Of a stretch of 64,000 nt of DNA, positions 9,924 through 21,150 are shown piece after piece. Below the pieces are notes generated by a model. That model saw nothing but the letters and a program-made list of their open reading frames with translations. It searched no databases and had not been told where the DNA came from. Position 1 is the stretch's first letter. The number at the start of each line of letters is the position of its first letter. Origin of the DNA: Locusta migratoria (lineage: Eukaryota > Arthropoda > Insecta > Orthoptera > Acrididae); NCBI GenBank assembly GCA_026315105.1, contig CM048748.1:22224078-22288077 (forward strand), in the 5' to 3' direction. Position numbers and translations under genes: made by a program.

Positions 9924-12680
9924 GTGGTTGTTGTTGTTGTTGTTGTCTTCTGTCCACAGACTGGTGTTATGCAGCTCTCCACGCTACCCTGTCCTGTACG
10001 AATCTCTTCATCTGAGAATACGTTGAGCAACCTACATCCTTTTGAATCTGTTTACTGTATTTGTCCCTCAGTCTCCATCTAAGATCCCCCCCCCCACTTC
10101 CTTCTAATGCTAAGTTGACAATTCCTTGATATCTCAAAATGTGTCCTACCAATCTATCGCTATTCGTGCCAGAAACTCATTTTCTCCCCAATTTGGTTAA
10201 GCATCTCCTGATTACTTACATGATCTACCCATCTAATTTTCATCATTTGTCTGTAGTACCACATTTCAAAAGCTTCTATCATCTTTTTATCTGAACTCCT
10301 TATCATCATCGTTTCACTCCCATACAACACTACACTCAAGACAAATGCTTTCAGAAAGGACTTCCTAACATTTAAATGAATATTGGATGTTAACAAGTTT
10401 CGCTTCTTTAGAAAAGCTTTTCTTCCCATAGCTATTCTACATTTTATATCTTCTCTAATTCGGCCACTAGAAGTTATTTTGCTACCCAAATAACAAAATT
10501 CATCTTCTACTTTTATTGTCTCATTACGTAATCTAATTCCTTCAGAATTGCCTGATTTTCTTACATCACACTCCATTACCCTTGTTTTACTCTTATTAAT
10601 GTTCATCTTATATCTTTCTTTCAAGGCACTGTCCATTCCATTCAATTGCTCTTCCAGATCCTTTGCAGTCTCTTGACAAAATTACTATGTCATCAGCAAA
10701 CTGCAAGGTTTTTATTCCCTCCCCCTGAACTTTAATTCCTTCTCCAAATTTCTCCTTGCATTCCTTCACTGCCTGCTCAATGTACAGATTGAACAACACT
10801 GGGGAAAGGCTACAACCCTGTGTTACTCCCTTCCCAACCTATGCGTCCCTTTTTTGCCCTTTGACTCTAATAACTGCTTTCTGGTTTTTGTATATGTTGA
10901 ATATAATTCTTTGCTCCCTATATTTTACCCCTGCTACCTTCAGAATTTGGAAGAGTGTATTCCAGTCAACATTGTTGAAAGCTTTCTCCAAATCTACAAA
11001 CGCTAAAAACGTAGGTTTGCCTTTCCTTAGCCTATCTTCTAAGATAAGTCGTAATGTGAGTATTGCCTCTCATGTTCGTACATTTCTCCTAAATCCAAAT
11101 TGATCTTGCCCGAGGTCGTATTCCACCCATTTTTCCACTCCCCTGTAAATAATTCCTGTTAGTATTTTGCAACCATGACTTATTAAGCTGATAGTTCTGT
11201 AATGTTCACACTTGTCTGCATTTGCATTTTTTGGAATTGGAATTACAATATACTTCTTGAAGTCTGCGGATATTTCCCCCGTCTCATACATCTTGCATAC
11301 TAGGTGGAACAATTTTTTCATGGCTGGCTCTCCTCATGAAATCAGCAGTTCAGACGGAATATCATTTACTCCAGAGGCTTTGTTTTGACTCGAATCCTTC
11401 AGCGCTCTGTCAAATTTTTTTCGCAGAATCATATCTCCTAGCTCATCTTCCTCCACTTTGTCTTCCATTTTTAGAACACAGACTTAAAGTTTATTGCCTT
11501 TGTATATGTCCTCTATATATTCCTTCCACAGTTCAGCTTTCCCCTATTTGCTTAGTACTGGTTTTCCATCAGAGTTCTTGACATTCATACAGCTGCTTTT
11601 CTTGTTTAAAACCTGGTTTCTAAATCTATTCCTTACCATTATAAAATGAATCTGGTTTCGTCCAGTGTCTCCTGGTGTCTTCCACGTATACAGCCTTCTT
11701 TTGTGATGTTTAAACCAAGTGTTGGTGATCATTAAATTGTGCTCTGAGCAAAATTCTACCAAGTGGTCTCCTCTTTCATTTCTTTTCCCCACTCCATATC
11801 CACCTACAACATTTCCTTATCTTCCTTTTCCTACTACTGAGTTCCAGTCCCCCATCACAATCAAGTTTTCGTCTCCCTTAACTTTCTGAATGATTTCTTT
11901 TATCTCCTCATACATTTCTTCAATATCCTCACTATCGCCGTGCTAACTGGCGTATAAACTTGCACCAATGTAGTCGGTGTTGGTTTTGTGTCCATCTTTG
12001 CTACGCTAATTCGTTCACTATGCTGTTCATAGTAACTTACCCGCATTCCTATTTTCTTATTATCAGAGCTACTCCTGTATTACCACCAACTGATTATGTA
12101 TTTATAACAGAAATCCTGTTCATCTTGCCACCGAACTTCACTAATCCCTACAATATCTAACTTTAACCCATCCATTTCTCTTTTCAAATTTTCTAACATA
12201 CCTACGCGATTAAGGGTTAGAACATTCCACATTACAACCTGTAGAATGCCTGTTTTGTTTTTCATGACGACGACATCCTCCCGAGTAGTCCCCGTCTGGA
12301 GATCCGAAAGGGGAACTATTTTACCTCTGGAATATTTTACCCGGGAAGACACCATCATCATATATCCATACATTAGCGCTGCATGACCTTGGGGAAAAGT
12401 AACGACTGTAGTTTCCCCTTGCTTTCAGCCGTTTGCAGTAACTGCATGGCAAAGCCATGTTAGCTGATGTTACAAGGCCAGCTCAGTCAATCATCCAGAC
12501 TGTAACTACTGCAAAGGCTGCTTCCTCTCTTCAGGAGCCACACGTTTTTCTGGCCTCTCCAGATACCCCACCGCTGTGGTTGCACCTACGGTACAGCTAT
12601 CTGCATCGTTGATGCATTCAAGCCACCCCACCTCGGCCAATATCTGTGGTTCATTTATCTTGCTTATAGCTTACCTATAG
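9924..12680 (-). mobile_element. Near full-length RTE-like LINE (endonuclease + RT), inactivated
   Basis: Read on the minus strand, a 5' leader (12400-12680) precedes an AP-endonuclease start (WNVLTLNRVGMLENLKREM...LDIVGISEVRW, 12100-12240) and further endonuclease sequence (WKTPGDTGRNQIHF near 11670). Then come RT blocks: PIPKNANADKCEHYRTISLI near 11190, QFGFRRN near 11090, LFNLYIEQAV near 10770 and FADDIVILS near 10680. The C-terminal region (FCYLGSKITSSG, LYGSETM, AFEMWYYRQM) spans 10160-10645. The 3' end is a (CAA)n tail, seen as TTGTTG at 9928-9945, as expected of RTE-type LINEs. Frames are broken by stops and frameshifts. A closely related, 5'-truncated copy lies at 37461-39176. The clade call is from motif style, not phylogeny. 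Confidence 0.8.
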
Positions 12681-12891
12681 ATGCAATACATGGTTACATG
12701 TTCAACACGTGAAACTACTACTGTGATGTTTTTGAAATCATTTAAATATTACACCTTAGTCCTTGCACATTATATTATCCTAATGGTCTGCTAAAAGGGT
12801 ACAAAGTTTGAAGAAAATCTGTAATCCGAACATTGTGGCCTCCCTTGTCAGTCAAAACTCATGCACACAAGGCAACCACCTCTTGCAGTTT

Positions 12892-13133
12892 CACCGAGCG
12901 CGGTGGCACCGTGGTAACACTCTGGACTTGCATTCGGAAGGACGGTGGTTCAAATCCACCTCCGGCCATCCAGATTTAGGTTTTCCGTGATTTCCCAAAA
13001 TCACTCCAGGTAAATGTCAAAATGGTTCCTTTGAAAGGGCACGGCCGATTTCCTTCCACATCATTCCCCAAAAATCCTAGTAATCTCCACCTCTAATGAC
13101 CGTGCTGTTGATGGGACATTAAACCCTAAGTTT
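12892..13133 (+). repeat. SINE with tRNA-like head
   Basis: Starts CACCGAGCGCGGTGGCACCG, has box B GGTTCAAATCC, and a body with GATTTAGGTTTTCCGTGATT and CCTTTGAAAGGGCACGGCCG. This is a SINE type I recognise from grasshopper genomes. Its 3' end is duplicated in the tandem repeat that follows. Confidence 0.7.
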
Positions 13134-13311
13134 CCTTCCTTCCTTCTTTCCGCTTTGGCACAAGAAGTCAACTTCTGTTGCAACAGCGACTGACCTAGTA
13201 ATCTCCACCTCTAATGACCGTGCTGTTGATGGGACATTAAACCCTAAGTTTCCTTCCTTCCTTCTTTCCGCTTTGGCACAAGAAGTCAACTTCTGTTGCA
13301 ACAGCGACTGT
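13076..13311. repeat. Two perfect tandem copies of a 118-bp unit
   Basis: 13076-13193 and 13194-13311 appear identical. The unit starts CCTAGTAATCTCCACC and ends GCAACAGCGACTG. It contains the 3' part of the SINE plus flanking DNA, so the duplication post-dates the SINE insertion. Confidence 0.85.
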
Positions 13312-14036
13312 GTAGTATGTTGGTAAGGTGTGTTTGTGCAAATTATACTGTATTTCAGAAAAAGAACCAAAATTAAACCTGTGTAGGAAAGTAGAAAACT
13401 CATTGAGGACGCTTAAAGTGCTAAAACCTTAGAAATTCTGAAAAAAAATAATTTCCAATCCTGCTGCAATTTCAGGGGCACCCTGTAAGCCAGCCACTAA
13501 AAGAATTGTGGAGTTGAAAACAAAGATATTGTAGAGTTATCTCTGGCCACTTCACACAAGTGACTTCTGAAGTGCGTTTCCTAAAGAATGAAAATAATTT
13601 CTGTAATATATATGGAACTTTCCAAATTCAGTCAGTGCTGTTAATGCCAAACATGTTTGTCTAAAGTGCCCAGAACATTCTTATACAGTATGTTATAAAT
13701 GTAAACATATTTGTTATTCATTTGTGTCAGAAGCAGTCACAGATGGTCATGGAAAATTTGATACAATTGATGTTGCCGGGTATTGTGAGTGATTTGATGA
13801 TAGTATATTTTGTTCTGACAGTGCATTTCTCTTGATGCAGATAGGTTGTTACGAATCCAGGCAGAACTCCAAAGCTAACTACTTCAATTTCATTGCCTTT
13901 TGTTTTTGTTGGCAATGATATGGCTCTATTCATGAGGCATTTTATTTGTTGAAAGTAGAGACCTCACAAAGGATGGAAACAGATTTACCATCTATCATTA
14001 AAAGAGTCATTAGAGATTGGGATGGTTAATATGTGC
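13312..14036. other. Ehbp1 intron, no feature seen
   Basis: AT-rich. The minus-strand frame at 13727-13933 has no recognisable domain. Confidence 0.3.
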
Positions 14037-14275
14037 TGTACCGCCGATAGTGACACAAATGAAGAAAAATTACCTTTCCCTTCCGTTCCCATCCTTTTTT
14101 CTTCCCTTCTCTCCCACCTGAAGAAGGAACAGTGTTCCAAAAGCTTGTCCTTTTTGCCTCTTTTTCTTCATTTGTGTCACTATTGGCGGTACAACACAAA
14201 GGTAAGTACTGGCCAGCAAATCTATCTCTTTTGAAAAATAATTTATCATCTCTGAGGAGAATTCCCATCATTAAT
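14037..14275 (+). repeat. Penelope-related fold-back repeat with hammerhead-like core
   Basis: Relative of 1680-1915. The outer parts are inverted (GTACCGCCGATAGTGACAC at 14040 versus its near-complement near 14175-14200). Between them lie a pyrimidine tract and CTGAAGA - GGAAC/GTTCC hairpin - AAAAGCTTGTC (14118-14149). Here GAAA has become AAAA, so this copy would not be a functional ribozyme. Confidence 0.6.
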
Positions 14276-14700
14276 CTAATAGAATAACTACTACATTACT
14301 GTCAGACGAGGTGGTGAAAGAACTGATAGATTAATCCCATTGACATACATATTTGTGTGCATTTGTTGCTGCAGTATACAAACCTCATTATCTGAACCTC
14401 CGAGTTGGAGTGAATTTTCCAGTTTCAGAATTAAGTTGCAAATCAGAGTGAGCAATAAAGTGCTGAGGTGTTTTGTAGGTACAGCATACCATGATTGTGA
14501 TAATAGTATTTTCAGATATTCATTAGTAACTAATGTTATACACAAATGCTGCAAATTGTGGTGTAACATGTTGTGGCGAAATACTTTTATATTCAAAATA
14601 ATGCTGTAGTTCTGTTTCAGCTTGTCAAAAATCTAAAGTATATAATTTGGAGAAGCAGCACTTATCTGACAACTGAAATAAATATATGTGTGTGTTACAG
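14276..14700. other. Ehbp1 intron, no feature seen
   Basis: AT-rich sequence leading to the acceptor of the second visible Ehbp1 exon. No repeats recognised. Confidence 0.3.
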
Positions 14701-14815
14701 AGTGGCAGAAAACAGAAGAGCAAAAGGTGCGTGAAAATTTGCTGTTGGACGAGCTGGTAACAATTGTAAACAAGAGAGATGAGCTTGTCCATCATTTGGA
14801 TACCCAAGAAAGAGC
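14701..14815 (+). CDS. Ehbp1: Ehbp1 coding exon (bMERB domain)
   Basis: A 115-nt internal exon with acceptor GTGTTACAG ending at 14700 and donor GTGAGT at 14816. It enters with two bases of a split codon and reads EWQKTEEQKVRENLLLDELV, then TIVNKRDELVHHLDTQER, leaving two bases (GC) for the next exon. This continues the EHBP1 bMERB helices and contains the strongly conserved LLLDELV and VNKRDELV blocks. There are no stops or indels, in contrast to the surrounding transposon relics, which indicates purifying selection. The intron before it is 11.4 kb and the one after it 9.3 kb, both filled with transposons. Confidence 0.92.
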
Positions 14816-14923
14816 GTGAGTATGATATTTTTAATTATTTTAGCTCATGTGTGCCCTCTGTATCCAAATAGTCAAGCTGGACCTGTTTTCATGAATTGTC
14901 AGTGTGTGTTTAAGCCTCTACTG

Positions 14924-15898
14924 CAGTGATAGGCAAAACGTCATTCGCAATCTACTGGTAGACCGCGAGTGCTTGTTTGGTAGATCGTGTGAGTAGTGAT
15001 GGGCAGAATAAAAAATGTCGAATAAAATTGACAACACTGTTTTTCGTAGCAGCCAAAATGTGTGGTTCTCCGTCATACGTGTTTGTTTTACTTATTAACA
15101 ATCTCATAGAACTATCTTCAATAACCACCTCGAATCTCTAAAACTATATTTTTCCACATTGGTTCAACCAGCCACTACCTGCATGTTATTCATTACTACA
15201 CTATTTGATTCATCTTATGCAATGTGTAGAATTGATTTGGTATGAGTCTGTAGAAGGTGGCAAGTTTCATATCTCGTGTCATTCAAGATGATTAAGATAC
15301 TGACTTCTTTGATAATGTAAACTACGAACTTCATTTTCATGGTTTGTGGACAGGATATTTTGTGACTAAGATATTCAATAGTTATCTTGTACGAAGAATT
15401 TAAAATAATATAATTGAAAATTATTTGTATCTCAAAGTCATTGCAGAACCCAATGACTGTTTGGCTCTAATTCACAAGGAGAAATACTCTTATTAGTTAA
15501 TGTTGCACTTTGAATAAAGGCCTTGTCTGCTTGTACGTACATGTGCGAAACATTGTTTACAAATATTAATCTTATTGAAAAATAAAAGCACGGAAAGGTT
15601 GACTGACAAACAGCAGCACACTTGTGTTCAACGAAGTGCAACACATTATACTTCAAATATCAGAGGCATTGTTAACAGATCATCTACTTAGTATCAACAT
15701 AAAATGTAAAACTATATTTATAACATATGATGTAGTATTTTTTGTATGTTTTGAACAAATAATGATAATATAAAAGTTTGTTGCTGAACATAGTTGTTTT
15801 ACAGTACTTCAAAATTATAAAACGAGGAATCATTGTGTTATTAAAAGAAATAGGTTTGAAATAGCAGATTGCCACCACTTCGAGGTTGCCTACTCCTG
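14924..15898. mobile_element. Non-autonomous hAT element with 8-bp target duplication
   Basis: Flanked by CTCTACTG (14916-14923 and 15899-15906). The ends are imperfect inverted repeats: CAGTGATAGGCAAAAC on the left and the complement of CAGGAGTAGGCAACCTC on the right. The terminal CAG/CTG and 8-bp duplication are hAT hallmarks. The interior (~975 bp) is AT-rich with no transposase motif. Confidence 0.8.
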
Positions 15899-16019
15899 CT
15901 CTACTGTGTGATGTACAGTGATTACAGAAAGATTTGAAATTGTTACTTTCCCAAGTTATAATTTCTTCTATACTGGGGCTTCAGCATATACAAGGTCAAA
16001 GTATGACATTATTATAATA

Positions 16020-16190
16020 ACGAAGTTTGCTGCAATATTATTTATTCAGCTTGTGCTGGGTATTTCTACTACAGGTTTGTTTTAGCTATTGCCATTATCA
16101 AGTAGACCTGTTGATGTTTTAATTAGAACTAGCTTGTAATAGAAGTGCCCAGCACAACCTGAACAAATAATGTTGTAGCAAACTTGCATT
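16020..16190. repeat. Small fold-back repeat, hammerhead-like
   Basis: Inverted arms of about 55-60 bp: AAGTTTGCTGCAATATTATT... and its near-complement at 16130-16190. The minus-strand centre (16068-16112) reads CTAC - TTGATAA - hairpin - AAAAC...TGTA - GTAG. This is a decayed version of the core seen in the PLE-related repeats, with stem I (CTAC/GTAG) still paired. Confidence 0.5.
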
Positions 16191-16220
16191 AATTCTCTAT
16201 TATGATAATATCAGATAATA

Positions 16221-16535
16221 TCGTAACACAATGGTAGAGTGCCAGACTACAAATCCAAAGGTCACAGGTTCGATCCTCGCCAGGTCCTGGGTTATTTATC
16301 TGTCACTTTCCACTTCTTTCATTTCTGGCAGTCTTGCTGATGTGAAAAATACCGAGTAGCACCATGGTTCGGAACCCATGTTAAACTGTAGGTCCCCTTA
16401 TAACTGGCTGGGTAAGTCAGTTCAAAGGTCATAGGAAGACAACGGCATACCACCTCCAAAAAGGACCGTGCCTAGTAAAGCACTGTGGTGTTCAAACCAA
16501 TCTTCGGACTGATGACTGCTTTACCTTTTTTTACC
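16221..16535 (+). repeat. tRNA-headed SINE
   Basis: tRNA-like head GTAACACAATGGTAGAGTGC with box B GGTTCGATCC. The body includes GCACCATGGTTCGGAACC and ATAGGAAGACAACGGCATACC, and it ends TTCGGACTGATGACTGC. Confidence 0.65.
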
Positions 16536-17279
16536 CTATTTACCAATTTATGTTTGTTAGGTTTGCTGAGAATAGAATTCAGTACTTGGGGATGTAAGGA
16601 ATTTATCTTGCATCTCAGTCTTCAGTTGACATTTGTGTCAAAGAGTGTGTGTAGTAATGTGCATATGTGTGATTCAAAAGGCCTGTGTGCTGGTAGTGGT
16701 GGCCATGGCCATCACAAATGGTCCCACAAACAACAGCTGCAAGGACACTGTGGCCAACAGGACTTGCTGTGTAGACTGTACTGACCGTGTTATCCCCTGT
16801 AATTCGAGCTCTGTGCTAAGGTCTTGTTGGTACTGCTAGTGTAAGATTACTTTATTGGCAACTAGTGCCCACGCCCTCCATATTATTTCCCTCAAATGGT
16901 CTCTATTCATTGCTATAATGATAAATGATACTTTATCAACTGGTAGAGCAGTAAGGTGTTTTTGTTCCAACTGTGCACAGCCAGAATTAAATATTGGAAT
17001 CATTAATTACATTTATGTCTATAGTGCCTGTAGCTTGAGTCTATAGATATTTTGCTGCATATAATGAATCTATTGAAGAATGGGATATTTACAAACAGTG
17101 CTTAAGTTTCAGGCTTTCTGGTGATGGATGTACTACTGTGCCATGCATTATTTCTGACATGGCTCTCACAAAGGCTGTCACTTATAGTGTTAATTTGCCT
17201 TCCTGCTGAACCTGTTAACCACCTTTCTAAATATTACTGTAAACACACCCATATTATTGCTGGGGGGGTTGTATTTTAT
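16536..17279. other. Ehbp1 intron, possible LINE 5' part
   Basis: Lies between a SINE and the LINE at 17280. It may contain the decayed endonuclease region of that LINE, but no motif is clear. Confidence 0.25.
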
Positions 17280-19624
17280 AAGTGATAGATGCTGGCCCAT
17301 CAGTCTTATTGTGCCTATGTGCCTGGGCTCATTGTTGTTTCCCTTGTCAATTTGTCACTGATGTTCACACTGCTTTCACGAGTTCCTTCAACAGATTTAC
17401 TCCTTCGTCGTTTGTCTGGGGTAACCTACACTGGTTAACTGGCACTAAGGTCCATTCCCCAATCCCCGGCCTGAACATAGCAAATGAAGTATTCGTGGAA
17501 CCTGTGGGTATTTCCAATGTTTTAGACCGATGTTTCGCGGAGGTCTCAAGCTCAGCAAATTATGACCCTGCCTTCCTCCCCTTAAAACAGACAGAGAAGG
17601 CATGACCGCCTTCTTTTAAATCTCCCAATCGTGAAAGTTATAATGCCATCTTCACCGTGCAGGAGCTAGAACATGCCCTTGCCCTGTACTGGTCTTGTGC
17701 CCCGGGGCCCGATGCCATTCATATTCAGATGCTGAAAAACCTCTCCCTTGCAGGTAAATGCTTTCTTCTTCACACTTATAATCACGTCTGGACTGAAGGT
17801 GAAGTTCCCACTCACTGGAGTGAAGCAATTGTCCCCATACCCAAAGTAGGGAAGTACAAATATCTTCCTTCCACTTATCGCCTCATTTTCCTGACCAACT
17901 GTGTCTGTAAGTTAATGGAATGCATGGTTAATGCTCGGTTCGTTTGGCTACTCGAATCTCAACACCTCATTGCCAATGTCCAATGTGCGTTTCGAAGGCA
18001 TCGCTCCGCTATTAATCACCTCGTTACCTTGTCGATCTTCATTATGAATAACTTTTTGCAAAAGCATCAGACAGTGGCTGTGTTCTTCGATTTGGAGAAG
18101 GCTTACGACACTTGTTGGCGGGCAGGCATTCTCCGCACCATGCATACCTGGGGTATTCGTGGCTGCCTCCCCCTCTTTATTTGTGCCTTTTTAAAAGATC
18201 AAATGTTCAGTGTATGAGTGGGCTCTGTTTTGTCAGAGACCTTTTGGCAGGAGAATGGGGGGCCACAGGGCTCTGTCTCGAGCATAGCACTTTTCGCCGT
18301 TGCAATCAACCCAATTAGGGATTGCCTCGCAGCTGATGTTTCAGGTTTCCTGTTTGTGGATGACTTCATGATCTATTGCAGTGCTCAGAGGACGTGTCTC
18401 CTGAAGTGTCGTCTTCAGCATTGCCTTGACAGTCTCTATTTCTGGAGTGTCGCAAACGGCTTCCGGTCCTCCCACAAAAAAATGGTCTGCCTCAACTTTT
18501 GGAGATAAAGAGAGTTTCTTCCACCGTCTCTCCATCTTGGCCCCTTTGCTCTCCCATTTGTGGAGACAATGAAATTTTTAAGGCTAAGGTGTGTCTTCTC
18601 TAACGTTGCATAGAAAACTTAGCTGGTTCCCTTAACGGTCTCCTTGTTCTTAGTGGTACATCATGGGCACGGATCGTACCGTCCTGCTTCACCTTTATCG
18701 GTCCACTGTTAGATCAAAGCTGGATTACAGGAACTTCATGTACTCTTCTGCACGCCGTCCATTTTACACCATCTTAACTCGATCCACCATTGAGGGTTGA
18801 CCTGGCGATAGAAGCATTTTATATTAGCCCTGTTGAAAGCATCTATGCCGAAGCTGCCAAATTGCCTTTGAACAATCATCATGACATATTGCTGTGTCGG
18901 TATTCATGGTGTCTGCTGTCGATGTCCCACAATCCTTCTTAATCCGTCATTCCTTAATGACTCCCTCGATAGCCACTACAAGCTGTTCGCGACTGCCCTG
19001 CTCCTTCCTAGAGTCCGTTTTGATCACTTGCTTCAGCAGCTCAATTTTACCATCCCTTCCACATTTCAAATAGACGAGAGCCCAGCGACACCTTGGCTTC
19101 AGGCTTAGTTTCGCATTCACCTCGAACTCAGCTCACTCTCAAAGGAGAGTACTTTGGATGTGGTCGCAGTTTATTGACATGGCATAATGTGTGGTCCTCG
19201 CTTACAAACAATAAGCTGAGAACCATGAAACCACTCCCGGTGGCTTGAAAGAGGAGGTCATCTTGCCCCGGTTGTGGATCGGACATTATTGGTTCAGCAT
19301 TCGCCACTTGCCAACTGGTGACACCGCACCGTTACGTTCCTGTGGTCACCCGCTGACAGTGCATCATGTTTTATTGTCTTGTCCAAATTTTAATCCTGTT
19401 AGTATTGCACTGAATCTACCAAATACTCTGGAAAAAATTTTATCTGACGACGCACTAACTGCTGCTTGAGTCTTGAATTTTATCAACTTGACCAATTTAT
19501 CAAAAGAGATTTAGCAATTCCTATTTCACCCTCCTATTTTAGCCGTTTTCATATAGGTTTCCTATCCTTAGATATATCTTGGTTTTGATTTGGGTGCTAA
19601 TGACCTCGGCAGTTGTGCACCCTA

Positions 19625-19630
<6 letters not shown>
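17280..19630 (+). mobile_element. Degenerate Jockey/I-type LINE (RT and C-terminal region)
   Basis: Translation shows NRFTPSSFVW near 17390, then FAEVSSSANYDPAFLPLKQ (17540-17590). RT blocks follow: PGPDAIHIQMLKNLS near 17705, PIPKVGKYK...YRLIFLTNCVCKLME near 17840-17920, VFFDLEKAYDTCWRAGIL near 18080-18135, GGPQGSVSS near 18258 and FLFVDDFMIY near 18350. A C-terminal PLRSCGHPLTVHHVLLSCPN (19330-19390) resembles the Cys/His segment at the end of such polymerases. Stops and frameshifts show it is dead. The 3'UTR ends ...GTGCTAATGACCTCGGCAGTTG...CCTAAAAA, and the A-rich tail runs into a CA/GA microsatellite. The clade within Jockey/I/R1 is uncertain. Confidence 0.75.

Positions 19631-19711
<81 letters not shown>
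19628..19711. repeat. Compound (CA)n(GA)n microsatellite
   Basis: About 32 bp of CA followed by about 50 bp of GA. It sits exactly at the junction of a LINE 3' tail and the truncated 3' end of a PLE on the opposite strand. Confidence 0.95.
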
Positions 19712-19712
<1 letters not shown>

Positions 19713-19714
<2 letters not shown>

Positions 19715-21075
19715 ATTTTGGGACAAGATTTATGGAAGTCATATCCTTGCTGGAGAGCCACATTTAGAGTCCGCTCCAGTCCTGGAAAGTATCCAGTGAC
19801 GAGAGGGGCACTTTTAGGGTCCACCTATGAGAGGTTCTGGGTTTGGGGGGAAGAGGAAGTGGCCCTGGCTATTTGCTTCTGTATCTGATCAGGAGGGTAG
19901 TTGTGGGATATGAAGGGTGTCATCAGGTTAATGGAGTATTGGTTCAGGGATTCATGACTGGAGCAGACTCATTTGCCATGAAGACCCAAGCTGTAGGGAA
20001 GGGACCGTTTGATATGGAATGGATGGCAGCTGTAATATTAGAGGTACTGTAGTTTGTTGGTGGATTTAATGTGGACAGATGTGTGGAGCTGGCCATTGGG
20101 TAGATGGAGGTCAACATCGAGGAAAGTGACAGGGGATTTGGAATAGAACCAGGTGAATCTGATGGAATCCAAGGAGTTGAGGTTGGAGAGGAAATTCTGT
20201 AGTTGTTCTTCACTGTGAGTCATGAAGATATCATCAATAAACCTATACCAAACTTTGGGTTGAGAGGCTTGGGTATCCAAGAAGGCTTCCTGTAAGCATC
20301 CCATACATAAGTTGGCATACGAGGGGGGCCATCCCGGTTCCCATGGCTGTTCCCTTTAGTTAGTGGTATGTCTGGCACTCAAAAGTGAAGAAGTTGTGGG
20401 TTAGGATGAAGCTGGATAGGGTAATAAGGAAAGAGGTTTTAGGTAGGGTTGCAGGTGGTCGGCATGAAAGGAAATATTCCATCACAGGGAGGCTGTGGGC
20501 ATGTGGGATATTTGAGTATAGGGAAGTGGCATCAATGGTTACAAGGATTGTTTCTGGAGGTAACAGGCTGGATAAGGATTTCAGATGATCAAGACAGTGG
20601 TTGGTGTCTTTGATGAAGGATGGGAGACTGCACATAATGGGTTGAAGGTGTTGGTGTATGTAGGCTGAGATTTGTTCTGTAGGGGCTTGGTAACTGGCCA
20701 CAATGGGGCGGATGGGATGTTTCGGTTTGCGAATCTTAGGGAAGTAGGTAGAAGGTGGGGGTGCAGGGCGTCGGTGGGGTCATGAGGTTAATGGAGTCAG
20801 GTGAAAGGTTTTGTAGGGGGCCTAAGGCTCTGAGGATTCCTTGAAGCTCAGCCTAGACAGTAGGAATGAGATTGTCTTGACAAACTTTGTATGTGGTACT
20901 TATGGAAAGCTGACGCAGTCCCTCAGCCACATACTCCCGCCGGTCAACTACCACGGTTGTGGATCCCTTGTCGGCCGGAAGAATGACGGTGGACCAGTCA
21001 GCCTTCAGATCACAGATAGCTTGGGCTTCAGCTGTGCTGATGTTGGGAGTTGGATTCAGGTTTGAAGTGAGAAAT
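19713..21075 (-). pseudogene. Penelope-like RT copy lacking its endonuclease end
   Basis: Read on the minus strand from 21075. An N-terminal block (ILPADKGSTTVVVDRREY, about 20940-21000) is followed by SLPSFIKDTNHCLDHLKSLS (20560-20620), DATSLYSNIPH near 20520, ILTHNFFTFECQTY near 20370 and WYRFIDDIFM near 20230. Next come TFLDVDLHLPNGQLHTSVHI near 20100 and VTGYFPGLERTLNVALQQGY near 19770. It stops at about SCPKM, where the GA microsatellite begins, so the GIY-YIG endonuclease and 3'UTR are missing. Stops and frameshifts are present. It is close to the copy at 29650-30927 and supplies the N-terminal part that copy lacks. Confidence 0.85.
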
Positions 21076-21080
21076 ACATG

Positions 21081-21150
21081 CCGGCCGCGGTGGCCGAGGG
21101 GACTGAGGCACTCCAGTCATGGTCAACACGGCCACTACGGGAATATTCGG
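21081..21150 (+). repeat. SINE head fragment
   Basis: CCGGCCGCGGTGGCCGAGGG opens a locust-type SINE (tRNA-Leu-like box A). The rest of the element is not recognisable beyond about 21150. It abuts the 5' end of the PLE copy. Confidence 0.55.

Noticed and set aside
13727..13933. Minus-strand 68-codon open frame
   Set aside because: No domain, no splice or start context, and similar-length frames occur by chance throughout.
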